Source: Uranotaenia lowii (taxonomy: Eukaryota > Arthropoda > Insecta > Diptera > Culicidae). From it: a stretch of DNA of 64,000 nucleotides. Shown here one piece after another: positions 26,086-36,862 of this stretch. The number at the start of each line of letters is the position of its first letter. Within the stretch, counting starts at the first letter, position 1. The position numbers and the translations under genes are program-made. Under the pieces are notes generated by a model that saw only the letters and a program-made list of their open reading frames with translations, was not told the DNA's origin and made no database searches. Location of the stretch: NCBI RefSeq assembly GCF_029784155.1, contig NC_073692.1, positions 320,101,726 through 320,165,725 of the forward strand, written 5' to 3'.

Positions 26086-26230
26086 TAAAGGGTGTCCACG
26101 ATGGAATTGACACACTATGAAATTGCTCTAACCGTTGGGTAGAATTTAATGCCAATTTGGGTGGATTTAGTTCATAGTGCATTGTTTACATCCTGAAAGT
26201 TTTAGAGTCCTGTGATCAAAACTTGCGGAA

Positions 26231-28340
26231 ATGGAGTCGAAAAAACAGTTCATGCGTGATCAAATCTTGCGCATTCATCACGAGAACAAGGATCTCTCAC
26301 ATCGTTCCATCGCTAAAACGTTGGGAATCCCGAGTGATTAAGCGGTTCGAGGGACGATTGACCACCTATCGGAAGCCCAGAAGTGAAGGAAAAAGTATTC
26401 CGTACAACATCAAAAAGCCAAAGTTTTGTCCAAAAGGCCAAAACTAAGGCTGGGCTTCGAATGATCAAGGTATAAACAGCCCCTAACTGCGACGAGAAGC
26501 AGAACAAGTCCGCCAAAACCCGTGCCAGGAAGTTGTACGTCAACATGCAGACGAAAATTGAATGTTGCGTCATGGACGACGAAACATATGTGAAGGCCGA
26601 CTCCAAACAGATCCCCGACAACCTGTTTTTCACGGCTAAGTATAAGTTCAGCGTTCCGGAGCATGTTAGCACTCAAAAAATGTCCAAATTTGCGAATAAA
26701 TTCCTGGTTTGGCAAGCCATCTGCACATGCGGGAAGTAGAGTGCACTTTTCGTTACCCAGGACACGATGAAAGGACAGGTGTACATTAGACTAGTTCACT
26801 TTTCGGCTTTTTTTTGCAGATCAAAGCCGGACTCATATGAGTTGTTCCTCATGCATTTTCAAGTATTTCTGCCAAATTTGAGATCTATTGAACTAATTTC
26901 TGTTCTGCGCAATGAGTTTTTGTGAAAAGAGTCAATTTTTCTTGAAAATTTTCGTATAAGAGTTCTAGCAAGCCCCTTTTAATATGAAACGATAATTTAA
27001 GGATGCTTCATTTTAATGGATCTGTTTTAGATAATCGTTCAAACAAACCGAAATAATTTAAAAAATCATAAACTACTAACTCGAACAGAAATTTTACTTA
27101 CAAGTTGAAAGTTAAAAATCTACAGTAAATTAGAAAAAAATATTTTTCGCAAAAGCTCTTCTTGTAAAGCTAGCCCTTTTTATTATCTTTCTTTTGATGT
27201 AATAAACCTACAAATTGGATATATAGAGGTAAAGTTATTTACAGATGTTTGCAACAAATTTCTTCTTCTTCTTCTCTTTCTTCTTCTTCTCTTTCTTCTT
27301 CTTGGCTAGCTGATTAAGCTAAACTGCCAATGCAACAAATTTGAATTGATAAAATATTTTCATTCAAGTTTTCTCCACACCAACTTGTGCACAAGCCAAA
27401 TTATTTTATTCAATCTAGTATCCCAAGAATAGGCCAGGAGTAAAAAAGCGCGCGCTTTGATCAAGTTGTATGCAATTTCTCTTGATGCCACGTTTTTCAG
27501 GTTGCATGAAGCTAAAACTTGAATAGGAACATAATTATGATTTAAAAACTGATGCATTCATATTTGAATAACTTTGCTCCTATTCTTGCGATAATTAAAC
27601 TTTATACATCAAATGATTGATAATAAACAGGGCTATATTAACAAGAAAAGATTTTGTGAAAAATATTTTTTTCGGATTGACTGTAGATTTTAAACTTTCA
27701 CCTTGTAAGTAAAATTTCTGTACAAGTTGGTAGTTTATGATTTTTTAAATTTTTTCAGTTTGTTTTGAAAGATTCTCTAAAACAGATCCATAAAATTATC
27801 ATTTAATATCAACAGGGGCTTCCTAGAACTCTCATAGGAAAATGTTTAAGAAAAATTGACTTTTTTCACAAAAACTCATTGCGCAGAACAGAAATTAGTT
27901 CAATAGATCTCAGATTTGGCAGAATTACTTGAAAATGCATGAGGAACAACTCATATGAGTCTGGCTTTGATCTGCAAAAAAAGCCGAAAAGTGAACTAGT
28001 CTAGTGTACATGAAAGAGTCTCTCCAGAAGCGGCTGTTTCCTCTACTGAAGGCCCACAACGTCCCAACAATCTTCTGGCCGGATTTGGCTTCATGCCACT
28101 ACTCCAAGGACGAGCCGAAGTGGTATACGGACAATAAGGTCAATTTCATTCCGAAAATGTTCAACCCTCCCAACACTCCGCCCCATCGAGAAGTACTGGG
28201 CGATTATGAAGCAGCACCTTCTTAAACGACCTAAGGTCGCGCAAACAGTCGAGGAACTGAAGAAAGTATGAGTTTACACGGAAAAACGTTGATTCACAGG
28301 TTGTACAGAATCTTATGGCCGGGGTTAAGGCCAAGGTGCA
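26231..28340 (+). pseudogene. Mariner-type (ITmD37E-like) transposase, split and frameshifted
   Basis: An ATG at 26231 starts a helix-turn-helix-like N-terminus (RDQILRIHHENKDLSHRSIA) that reaches a stop near 26340. In another frame 26533-26736 encodes CCVMDDETYVKAD (first catalytic Asp) and ANKFLVWQAICTCGK, ending at an in-frame TAG. The frame continues to 26786 where a foldback element intervenes, then resumes at 28004 with KESLQKRLFPLL, the second Asp site FWPDLASCHYS and the NPPNTP spacer. The catalytic Glu (IEKYWAIMKQ) follows a +1 shift near 28190. The D,D37E order is that of a mosquito mariner transposase that cuts and pastes its own DNA. Stops and shifts make it inactive; the foldback insertion came on top of this. 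Confidence 0.8.
26787..28003. mobile_element. hAT-type foldback element inserted in the mariner transposase, 1217 bp
   Basis: Exact 8-bp TSD GTGTACAT at 26779-26786 and 28004-28011. Both ends read TAGACTAGTTCACTTTTCGG on their own strand. The arms are about 400 bp each (26787-27195 and 27612-28003) and differ at scattered sites. The loop contains a CTT/CTC microsatellite (about 27260-27303). Removing the insert and one TSD copy makes the mariner reading frame continuous across the site, which proves the boundaries. Confidence 0.92.
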
Positions 28341-28491
28341 GGCATTTGCGTATGGACTGTTAATAAAATACGAGTAAAATAGTAAAATGACATTCAATAG
28401 TTAATTTTCAATCCCAATTTTCAATTCAAATTCGATGGCAATCGGATGAAAACTCGAATTTTGCTATTCAATTTTGTGTGTGGCCCCTTTA

Positions 28492-29252
28492 ATTTCAATG
28501 GAACTTGGTCAGGTACTAGATACAACATCTTTCGACCAAATTACAAATTTAATGAAAATTGTTAACCCTTCATTTCGTGGTTTTTTATTTTTCCTGAAAA
28601 ATTATTTCCAACAGTTGGAAATGATAAGTACATCAAGAAAAAAAAATTAAAATAAAATAGAATTTTTCACTGCACTGTTACTTTTTGAAACAAAGCCCGC
28701 ATACTAAAAAACTATATCTAAAATAGTCTTAACGATACATCAACAGCTTCATAAAAAGTGATTGTCTCTGTAAACGCAGCTGTTATGTTGAACGGTATTT
28801 GAATAACGATAAGAACGGAACATGAACGTTTTAATGAATGAGTGACGGTATCTCTAAAGGTGATAGAATTGTATGAACGGTTTCCGTCAACTTTTCTTTA
28901 ATCGTAAAAATTATCTCGAACCATTACCCATACCGTTCATTCTTGCTGTCAAAAATGAACGAAACGCCGGTCAGAGATGCCAGATGGTTTTGCATAAAAA
29001 TCTATACACATTTAGGAAAATCTTTTAAGTAAATTTCTTTTTTTAATATGATTCAAACATTAGTTCTAATTTTACGTTATTCTTTTAACAACATTTTAAG
29101 TGACTTTATTCATGTTAATTAATCTTCTAATCTTCTTAATTCATCTGCACTTGATCACAATTTTAGTTCATTTGTTATTTTTGTAAGATTAAAATACGTG
29201 GCGGTTCCCATATATTTGATTACAGGTTACAGGTATTACAGGTTTAAATATA
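28492..29252. other. Unassigned sequence with a possible hAT end
   Basis: CAGAGATGCCAGATGG at 28972-28987 looks like a hAT terminus, but no partner end was found. The rest is unassigned. Confidence 0.35.
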
Positions 29253-29260
29253 ATAAAATA

Positions 29261-29491
29261 CAGAGGTCGGCATTAAAACGCTATTCGGTAGTTAGTCCGG
29301 TTGGAGAACTTACGGCTCAAAAAACTCCACCACTTTATAGAAAATAACATTGAACAGCATTCCTGCTTGAATAATTGCACCTAGTGGAGTTTTTATGTCC
29401 ATTATTTCAACAGAAATCCCATAAGAAAATAAATTTGTCATCATAAAAGTAACGGACTAATTAGCGATTAGCGCTTTAATGCCGGACACTG
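29261..29491. mobile_element. hAT-type MITE, 231 bp, with TIRs of about 38 bp
   Basis: Exact 8-bp TSD ATAAAATA at 29253-29260 and 29492-29499. The left end CAGAGGTCGGCATTAAAACG and the right end on the opposite strand CAGTGTCCGGCATTAAAGCG match through TTAGTCCG for about 38 bp. There is no coding capacity. Confidence 0.9.
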
Positions 29492-29499
29492 ATAAAATA

Positions 29500-30926
29500 T
29501 TATATCATACTTTGGATGTTTTGTATAATAGCTATCATAATTACAAACAGGCGACATAGAAACATCCAATTTGCGTTGGTATTCTCGATTCAAAACTTTG
29601 ACCGGTTTTGAATGGAATTTTTAAGACGAATTTATTGATGTTATCGTAGAATTCTTAAGTTAACTTATTATTAATTATCAGGCATGATCATTCTATTCTA
29701 GATGATATACAGCTGTAACATTTACATTGACATTTCGCATCTCAATATTTGTACAAATATCGATGAAACATCGCACCTGGCACCACTGAAGCCAACGGTG
29801 TTGTTGCATTGTTTTGTTACCCCCGGAAGTTTAAAATTTTGTTCTCGATTACCACATTCGCATAGATTCCTGGTCGTTTCTCCCTAAACTTGAAGAAAAA
29901 GAGGCGAGCAATCATCTCGCCGAACACCCGAGGACATTACTGTTTGTACCTGGTAAGTGAAAATAAAATCTTTTTACAACAAATCCGATAATTCCGTTTC
30001 TAATGTTTTAGGTTGTTGGAGCTCTCATATTTTTTCCAAGATTTACTCCGTGGTACGAATTGCAGCTTCATATGATTGGCTTTTTGAACACTCTGCATGG
30101 TGAAAATGGCTCTGCATTTCAGCAATTTAATCGATGTCGACGAAAATCTTCACGGAAAATTGGCTGGCGCCGGAACTTTCTACAATGCATGCATGCTGAA
30201 AAAAATTTGCAACAGGATAAAGCAGAACAAAAATAGGCACCTGGAGAAAGCTAGTTGGTATCATTTATAAAATAGGTAAATAATTCAATAAAATGATGAT
30301 ATTCAAGCCATTGAATGCTATTCTTTATCCGAAAATTTTCAAATTTGCATTAATTTTTTGCGTTTGTGTGCGTGCTTTTTCCTGAACGGTCCCTAAAATA
30401 ATTTGCATATCGTTGGAATTTAGTTAAGTCAAATTGTAGCAGAACTATAACCGGAAATGTTTAGATGAAAGAGATCCACAAAACAAACTATAACGATTAC
30501 AGTTCGATGTTCTTAATACGTTTTCCACAATTGGTTTTTGGACTTTAATCGAACTGTTTGTAGAACAGTTCTCCCATACAAGTATTTTAACAGTTTTTAA
30601 CAATTACATAACCTAACGACATATTAAAAATAATGTGACTTCGGAATTGACGATTCAACCAATATATTTCACAGTTTGAATAAGCGTTTGCTAAACGTTT
30701 TTTTACACTTCATCAAATTGTCGTTTGACTTTTAAAGAAAATGTTTGGCTACAATCCTCATTTATGCGGGAGGGTTAAAGATACAGCGAATTTTATGAAG
30801 TAATTTAAAATTTCCCTTTGTATCGGGAATAGCTGAATTATTTTTTCAGTTTTTGAACACTCTGAAAATTTTGTGGAGCGTTAGTTTGATAGTTGAACTA
30901 GATTGTGAGAATACTTCATGAAAAAA
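29500..30926. other. Intergenic sequence holding a possible small spliced gene
   Basis: Apart from the candidate transcript at about 29890-30293, nothing was recognised up to the LTR retrotransposon. Confidence 0.4.
29890..30293 (+). pseudogene. Possible small two-exon transcript or gene remnant, unrecognised
   Basis: A good splice donor (TG/GTAAGT at 29953) and acceptor (TTTTAG ending at 30011) define a 59-nt intron, normal for Diptera. In the second segment an ATG at 30106 with AAA before it opens a 54-codon frame to 30270, containing NLIDVDENLHGKLAGAGT and a lysine-rich end. AATAAA follows at about 30288. Base composition is less AT-biased than the surroundings. I do not recognise the protein. 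It could be a host gene fragment or chance. Confidence 0.2.
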
Positions 30927-31175
30927 TGTAAGCCTATACAATTATTAGTCTCAAGGCCAATGGAGACTGGGTGCATCATGCACATCCCTATGCTGTGTGC
31001 TAGCTAGTCGAGTCTGTAGTCCGTATGCTAAGTCATCGTATGGGCTACCATCACTTCTCTCAATTTTCTCGGACAGGCAGTCTCAGTTATAGTGTCCAGT
31101 GGTAGAGATGTGTTTGGAAAAGGCCGGGGCTCGGCTAGTTCGGCAAAGTGAATTAATAAAGGAATTTGCTCTACA
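30927..31175 (+). repeat. 5' LTR
   Basis: It begins TGTAAGCC and ends CTCTACA (TG...CA). AATAAAG lies about 20 bp before its end and would serve as poly(A) signal in the 3' copy. Sequence after the LTR (TTTCAGAAGTGGGATTG) may include the primer-binding site, but I cannot name the tRNA. Confidence 0.92.
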
Positions 31176-31555
31176 TTTCAGAAGTGGGATTGTCTACGTC
31201 TAACTACGACTAAATGTAGGTTTCCTGACAGGTTAAAGTATTCCAAATGATAATCGCTGGTAAGTTTTCGAAACATTAGATCTGACCAAAAACAAGATGA
31301 CGCTATAGTGGGCAAAAAAAATGAGGGAAACGATAACCGTTGAAATAATCACCCACACACGGGGGATTAACTTTCTTAAATAACCCATACTTCAATATAT
31401 GTTGAGAAACTTCTTAGCCGAGAGAGCCGTCCCTTTTTCAGGAGAAGAACTATCTATTATATATTTCATATCAGTGTGAGTGAGATGTATGAAATGGGCG
31501 CCCATGACTGTAAAGAGCGAGAGAATGAGTAACTGAGCGAAATATTACTTGAAAG
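31176..31555 (+). other. LTR retrotransposon leader, first part
   Basis: Non-coding leader between the 5' LTR and the hAT insertion. The last 8 bp (31548-31555) are the TSD of that insertion. The leader resumes at 35270. Confidence 0.7.
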
Positions 31556-32154
31556 CAGCGATGCCACACATACCGATTTTCCGGTATTTATACCGATTTT
31601 TGAGCAAAATTTTGACCAAGAATCGGTATATACCGATTACCGATTTTTGCCAAAACATACCGATTTCATACCGATTTTAAAGATTTTAACTCAAACTTCA
31701 TACCACTTCCACATTCCCACTTAATTCAAGCTATCCTCGTAAAGGTCCCGTAGAAAGGAGACAAAGTGCGGTAGCTGGCGTGGCGTAAGTTGATCTGTAC
31801 AACTTTTAAAGTACCCTGCAAAGATCTCCACGGCTCACTCTCATAATTCGTTCAGTTGTTCGCGCTGTTTTGTTCTGTCAAATGATGCACTATTATAGTG
31901 CTCAACCTCAAAGCCAAAGAACTCAGCTCAAGGCTGAGGCTGATATTTGACCTTCTGCGACTGCCAGCAGAAGGTAGAAGTTTCTAAAGATCAATCTCAA
32001 TGGGCGATGGAATCGAAAAGTTATTCTTTCTCTCCTTAAGAAAAAACCCGTAAGATCTGTCAGAAGTTGGGTGAAATTTTAGCTGCATCCCGCTTGCACT
32101 AATGCAAAACCATCACCCAAATTCGGCAGCGCTTCCATCGCCTATTGATTTTGC

Positions 32155-34230
32155 CAGGGCCGTAGGAAGAACCAACTCATGGGGGGGGTTTTGATGACTA
32201 ATTTTTGCCTATGATTTTTTGTCTAACAACACACGAATAAACAAAAATTAAAACAAATTATGTTTATAACTATATGATTATTCATTTTGAAGTACTCATG
32301 AATAGTTTTCGTATGAAATTGTAACTTAAGAAAAGACACGAATGCCACAAGGATGATAAAGTGTCATCAATAAAACCTTTAAAAAAGTTACTTTAGAAAA
32401 GTGGTCCTTAGCCTAGAGGGTGATCTAAATTTTTTTAATGAAACCTAGAAACAAAATATGAAATTTGCTTTCATCGATGGTTAAAAGTTTTGAATTTGTT
32501 CAAAAGTCTGATAGATCAAACTCTTTTGCAAATTACAAGATTCTTACCTTTGATGAAAATAAATAAAATCTCCAAAAAAAAAATAGTTAGAGATAAAAAA
32601 ATTTCGAATCAAGTTTGCTTAATTCCAACTTAAACTAAACTTATGATTTTAGTTTGAAATTTGGCTTTAAAAAAGTTGAAAATGTTCAACAATACACAGA
32701 AAAAAAATGCAGATTTTTTAGGTGAAGACATGGTACATGTTTCTTAAGCAGGAAATATTTTTCATGAAGAATGAATTCCGTGTTAAAAATACTGTGATTT
32801 ATATTTTTTAATATAATTTGGGATATTTTGCATGAATCAAAACTTAGAAAATTTACGCAAATTCTACTACTGATTAAAAACTTTGAAATCTGGAAATTGA
32901 TTTAACAAGCAAATTTTTAAGTTTATGTTCCCTTGAATTTCTCAACAATTTTAAGTTGATTGAAAAAATTAATTTAAAAGCTATATCTTTTTCTCAATTT
33001 TAAATCTGAATTCTAAACCTGAGTTCAAAAATTTAACTTTTAATCTGTTTCCGAATTTCTATGCGATTTCCGAAATGTACAAAAAATACGATTTTCGAGC
33101 ACAAATCTCAGAGCCCTCATTCATGAATCTATAATTTAAATTCTGTAGTGCAGTTTAAATCTTAATTCATCATTTCAATTATTTATTTTTAATCTGTTTT
33201 GTGAATCTGTTTTAAAATGTGAATTTCGAATGATGAATATGAATCTGGTTTTCAATTTTGGATCGCCACTTAGAAGCTTTAAATGTTTAAGTTTTGTGTT
33301 AGAATTAAGTTTAAGAACTTAGAATTTGAATATAAAACAAATTTCTTCTTTTTCCATATTCAGAAAACTATTATCAAACAAAATATTGAAATTGCATTTG
33401 ATTTTCGAAAAACATGATTCAAATTTGATATTAAATGCAAAGCCAAATTCGAACAAGGATTTCAAAGCAGCTTTTCATTCCTACTTTCTTATGATTATTC
33501 GAACTGAAAATCAAGAATCCGAAACTTAATACAAAATCAGAAATACGGAAATATGGAAAAATACAATTTTGGTTATAGGAATATGGAACCAGAACCTCCA
33601 AAATGGGTTTAATTTAAAATTTAATATTCAGACCTGAATTTCTATGATAAGGTTGCCATATTGCTCGGTTTTAACCGGATTGATCGGGTTTGTTCTCATT
33701 CTCATTCTTAAGTCAATTAAAAAAAAAAAACAAAAAGTGTGTTGTAATTTTTTTTATTTGTGCGTCGAAATTTTTTGAGCAAGTTTCAAAAAATTATCAT
33801 GAAAGGTTTTTATATTTTATTTTTTATTTTTTATGAGCTATTCCTAAGTTTTGACAAAAATTGGCCGGTTTTGCCTAGATTTGGTCGACCATTTTGAAGT
33901 CAAATACCCGGATTTTGCCCGGTTTTTATATAAAACAGCCCGGATTTGTCCGGCCCGGATACGTGCTGAAAAAAAACTGACAATCTTATTCTATGAACAG
34001 GTGAGAAAATTTTGAACAATTGTTCAAGAATTTTGAACTTGAAATGGGTTTTTTAGGTTTCTGTATTAGTTTTTGGTTCAGATAGTTACTATTGAATATC
34101 TTTGTTCTCTTATCATAATTTGATTATGAATTTAAAATTTTGAGTGTAGATTAGAATACTTCGCTTGCTTTTTTGGATCCTCATGGGGGGGGGTTTAACC
34201 CCCAAAACCCCCCCCGTTCCTACGGCCATG
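32155..34230. mobile_element. Second hAT-like element nested in the first, about 2.1 kb
   Basis: The left end is CAGGGCCGTAGGAAG and the right end on the opposite strand is CATGGCCGTAGGAACGG, each followed by a run of G and TTTTG. Flanking 8-mers GATTTTGC (32147-32154) and GACTATGC (34231-34238) agree at six of eight positions, so this is a decayed TSD. The interior is AT-rich and non-coding, with many GAATCTG/AATTTGAA-like phrases, and contains the MITE at 33648-33988. Confidence 0.68.
33648..33988 (-). mobile_element. hAT-type MITE with CCCGG motifs, copy 2 (innermost nest)
   Basis: Exact 8-bp TSD TTCTATGA at 33640-33647 and 33989-33996. Its right end, read on the minus strand (TAAGATTGTCAG, then CAGCACGTATCCGGGCCGG), matches the left end of the copy at 11590-12011, so it is inserted in the opposite orientation to that copy. 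It is non-coding. Confidence 0.87.
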
Positions 34231-35277
34231 GACTATGCTCTTGTCTCCTGAGATGCTACGTTTTCAAGGGAAAAAATACACCGTTGGAATAAAATTCTTG
34301 TTCAATTTGTCGCCAGATGTGGTATGTCAAGATTTAAAGTGCAATCAGATCCACGGTTTGTCATATCATCGGTATTATCTTCAATCCTTCTCCATCTTGT
34401 TAGCCAATTAAATGATATCACATGTAGGTACCTAACTGCAGAGATCGCCAGGCCACGCCAGGCAAAATGGGTATTTTCAGTTTTGGAAAAACTATGTGTT
34501 TTTTAAACATTTTTCTTAGGAACACCTTTTTTTAGAACACGTTTCACATTTATTTTCGCCTAAAATTCTTAGGTTTTCATATGAATAATGTGTGATTTTT
34601 CAAAAAATAAAATTAATTTTCCATTGGCTGAAAAAAAAAATTGAAGCAACAACTCTCTCAACTTTCTCCAATCATTTCTTTTTTTTAATCGCTAGAACTC
34701 ATATCTAATACTTAAGGCTTTGAAAGCTGAAATGGCCAGTTTGGCAAAAAAAACCATCAACCAAACGAAGAACATTAACTTGGGCTCATATTTTCCTCGA
34801 ACATCAAAAAGCCATTAAAGAATCAAGTTTTTATTTCATTAAAATGCCTAAACCACGTGTAACCTGAAAGTGATCGCCATGCCCTTATTTTTCTTATCAA
34901 ACGGTTGCTTTCAAATTAGATTTCGATTCAATTATAGTACTGGAGAGTAACACTAATTTTGGATTCTCTGTTGAATTTTCATTATGTAAACATGCGTTAC
35001 CTAGAACCAAGATTAAAAAAAAGAAATAATTTATGCTAAAACACACTTAGTCAGCTAGTTTAATACTCAAATTAATATTCATAAGAGTTCTTAGACTTGC
35101 TTTTTATTGCAAGCTTCCATTTATATTAAAAATACGTTAGGAAGTTGAAAATGTAAGCATTTTTGAATATCCACCTCAAATACCGATTTTCATACCGATT
35201 TTTAGGATTTCCATACCGATAAAAGATTTTTTTGGGTTCCAAAATACCGATAAAAATGTGGCATCACTGCTTGAAAG

Positions 35278-35519
35278 TGTTTGTGTAAACTTATCGAGAT
35301 TCTCAATTGCATTTGTGTGTGTATCGAGAACGACATTTCAATTTGGAAACGGTTGGTACCAGTTGTGATTTTCTTAACGGACAAATCTTAGCTAAAGTTC
35401 TTGTAAATTAACAGTCAAGTTGCTAAGTCGCGAGTTATTTGTGCAGTATAAAGTTCGGAATAAACCAATCGTAAGTTATTTAAACTATGAGGTTTGGTAT
35501 TTTATTGACTTTATGTGCG
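35278..35519 (+). other. LTR retrotransposon leader, second part
   Basis: Non-coding leader after the hAT insertion. It includes a TATA-like AGTATAAAG and GAATAAACC near 35445-35467, which could be chance or a secondary promoter/poly(A)-like signal. A tandem repeat follows. Confidence 0.55.
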
Positions 35520-35880
35520 AACTTTTCCAGCTTTGTTCAGTTTGGTGCATAACCTCAAATCGCTGATTGTGCTTCTCTACTTTCGAGGAAATTGCCGTAA
35601 GTTGAATTTCTTTGAATCTGAATTGAATATACAGTTTATTTATAAATATGTGGAAATTATTACAGTTTTGTTTGGTTTGGTGCATAACCTCAAATCGCTG
35701 ATTGTGCTTCTCTACTTTCGAGGAAATTGCCGTAAGTTGTATTTCATTGAATCTGAATTAAATATACAGTTTATTTATAAACATGTGGAAATTATTACAG
35801 TTTTGTCCCGGTTGGTGCATAACTTGAAATCGTGGATCGTGTACCGGAATAATTGCCGGAGTTACCGTAAGTATTGTTAA
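35520..35880 (+). repeat. 135-bp tandem repeat with exon-like modules upstream of gag
   Basis: There are two full units and a diverged third; the landmark TTGGTGCATAAC recurs at about 35542, 35677 and 35812. In each unit a segment of about 70 bp is preceded by a pyrimidine tract and CAG and followed by CC or CCG/GTAAGT, as if flanked by a splice acceptor and donor. Because 135 is a multiple of three, one plus-strand frame stays open through 35515-35880 with 45-residue repeats (LVHNLKSLIVLLYFRGNCRK), although it lacks a clear ATG. Whether this is a splicing device, an upstream ORF or neither is undecided. Confidence 0.75.
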
Positions 35881-35968
35881 ACTATTGTTGTTAAGTGTGA
35901 TCTGAAAATAAATTGCATTGTTGTGAAATTTACAGTCATTTATCCGCGAAACACTTTATCGAAAAAAA

Positions 35969-36862
35969 ATGCATTCTGCCAACCGAGTTAGAGGTTCAGC
36001 TCGATTAAATCGACGCCACCAACAACCCGTCCCAGAGCAGGATGTAGGCCTAGCTATGCGCGCAAACGAGGTTGAGGCAGTTCTATCAGAATTCGACCCC
36101 GACAACAAACGCAACCAATCCGCGGAAGAGTGGCTGAACGAGATCGACTCAATGGCAGAGATTTTCGGATGGGACCAGAGAAGAACATTACTATATGCTT
36201 GTTTGCGCTTGAAGGGGCCTGCAAAATTCTGGTATGACGGTTGCAAACAACAGCTGCGAAGCTGGGAGATTTTCAAAGAACAGTTTCTCGAAAATTTTCC
36301 GACAGTCATTGATTCGGCCAGCATTCATAAGAAACTGATTAACTTAAAACGGAAACCGGATCAGTCTATTGAGTCGTATTTCCACGAGACAGTTGCCATG
36401 GGTAGAAAAATCCGTTTATCAGATGACTTGATTAAGGAATATCTAATTAAAGGCTTACCTTATGCGTCTACGCGAGCCGTAATGGCTCAGGAAGCGAATG
36501 GCACGTTACCCCAGTTTCTGAATGCATTGATGAGAGTTGATCGGGCGACTAAGGATAATGACAAAAGGGATGCTTTCTCAAGTGGACGTTCTGGATTCAC
36601 CAAGACACCAGCTAGAAAGTCAATGGATACTTCTCAGGGTACTTTTGCACCAAATCGAAGTGGACAAACATCTCGCGCTCAAACACCTCGTGGTGCGACG
36701 ACGAACATTGTCACAGAACCCGGAACTTCGAGAGGATATACATCGACACCAACGGCTAAAAGACAATGCTTCATTTGCCGTTCCGAAAATCACTTGGCTC
36801 GAAAATGCCCAGAGCGCAAGGATTTTCGATCTCCGGTGGCATCAAACCACACCACCAAATAA
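35969..36862 (+). CDS. gag: Gag polyprotein of the LTR retrotransposon
   Basis: The 297-codon ORF starts at an ATG preceded by a run of A, a favourable insect context. It encodes the structural protein that forms the particle in which reverse transcription occurs in the cytoplasm. After a short basic N-terminus comes a Ty3/gypsy-type gag domain (about residues 40-170) with EEWLNEIDSMAEIFGWD and ARLKGPAKFW-like capsid motifs. A Ser/Thr/Arg-rich linker follows, then one CCHC zinc knuckle (C-x2-C-x4-H-x4-C, residues 267-280, at 36767-36808) for binding the RNA genome. The end overlaps the pol frame by about 97 nt, and pol lies in the -1 frame, so a frameshift is the likely route to Gag-Pol. I did not find a textbook slippery heptamer. 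The ORF is intact. Confidence 0.93.
   Translation: MHSANRVRGSARLNRRHQQPVPEQDVGLAMRANEVEAVLSEFDPDNKRNQSAEEWLNEIDSMAEIFGWDQRRTLLYACLRLKGPAKFWYDGCKQQLRSWEIFKEQFLENFPTVIDSASIHKKLINLKRKPDQSIESYFHETVAMGRKIRLSDDLIKEYLIKGLPYASTRAVMAQEANGTLPQFLNALMRVDRATKDNDKRDAFSSGRSGFTKTPARKSMDTSQGTFAPNRSGQTSRAQTPRGATTNIVTEPGTSRGYTSTPTAKRQCFICRSENHLARKCPERKDFRSPVASNHTTK

Larger units (their letters stand above)
26088..28489 (+). mobile_element. Mariner-type (ITmD37E-like) element, degraded
   Basis: Candidate TIRs are TAAAGGGTGTCCAC on the left and, on the opposite strand, TAAAGGGGCCACACAC on the right. Each abuts a TA (26086-26087 and 28490-28491), as expected for Tc1/mariner insertion. The interior holds a broken transposase gene (26231-28340) that is itself split by a foldback element (26787-28003). 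Without that insertion the element would be about 1.2 kb, a normal mariner size. Confidence 0.65.
31556..35269. mobile_element. Non-autonomous hAT element in the LTR retrotransposon leader, 3.7 kb with its nested inserts
   Basis: Exact 8-bp TSD CTTGAAAG at 31548-31555 and 35270-35277. The ends are CAGCGATGCCAC and, on the opposite strand, CAGTGATGCCAC. Repeated ATACCGATTTTT phrases lie inside both termini (31575-31680 and 35175-35255). CAG-GATGCCA ends with 8-bp duplications are hAT hallmarks. No transposase ORF is visible. A second hAT element (32155-34230) is nested inside; without it the element is about 1.6 kb. Confidence 0.88.
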
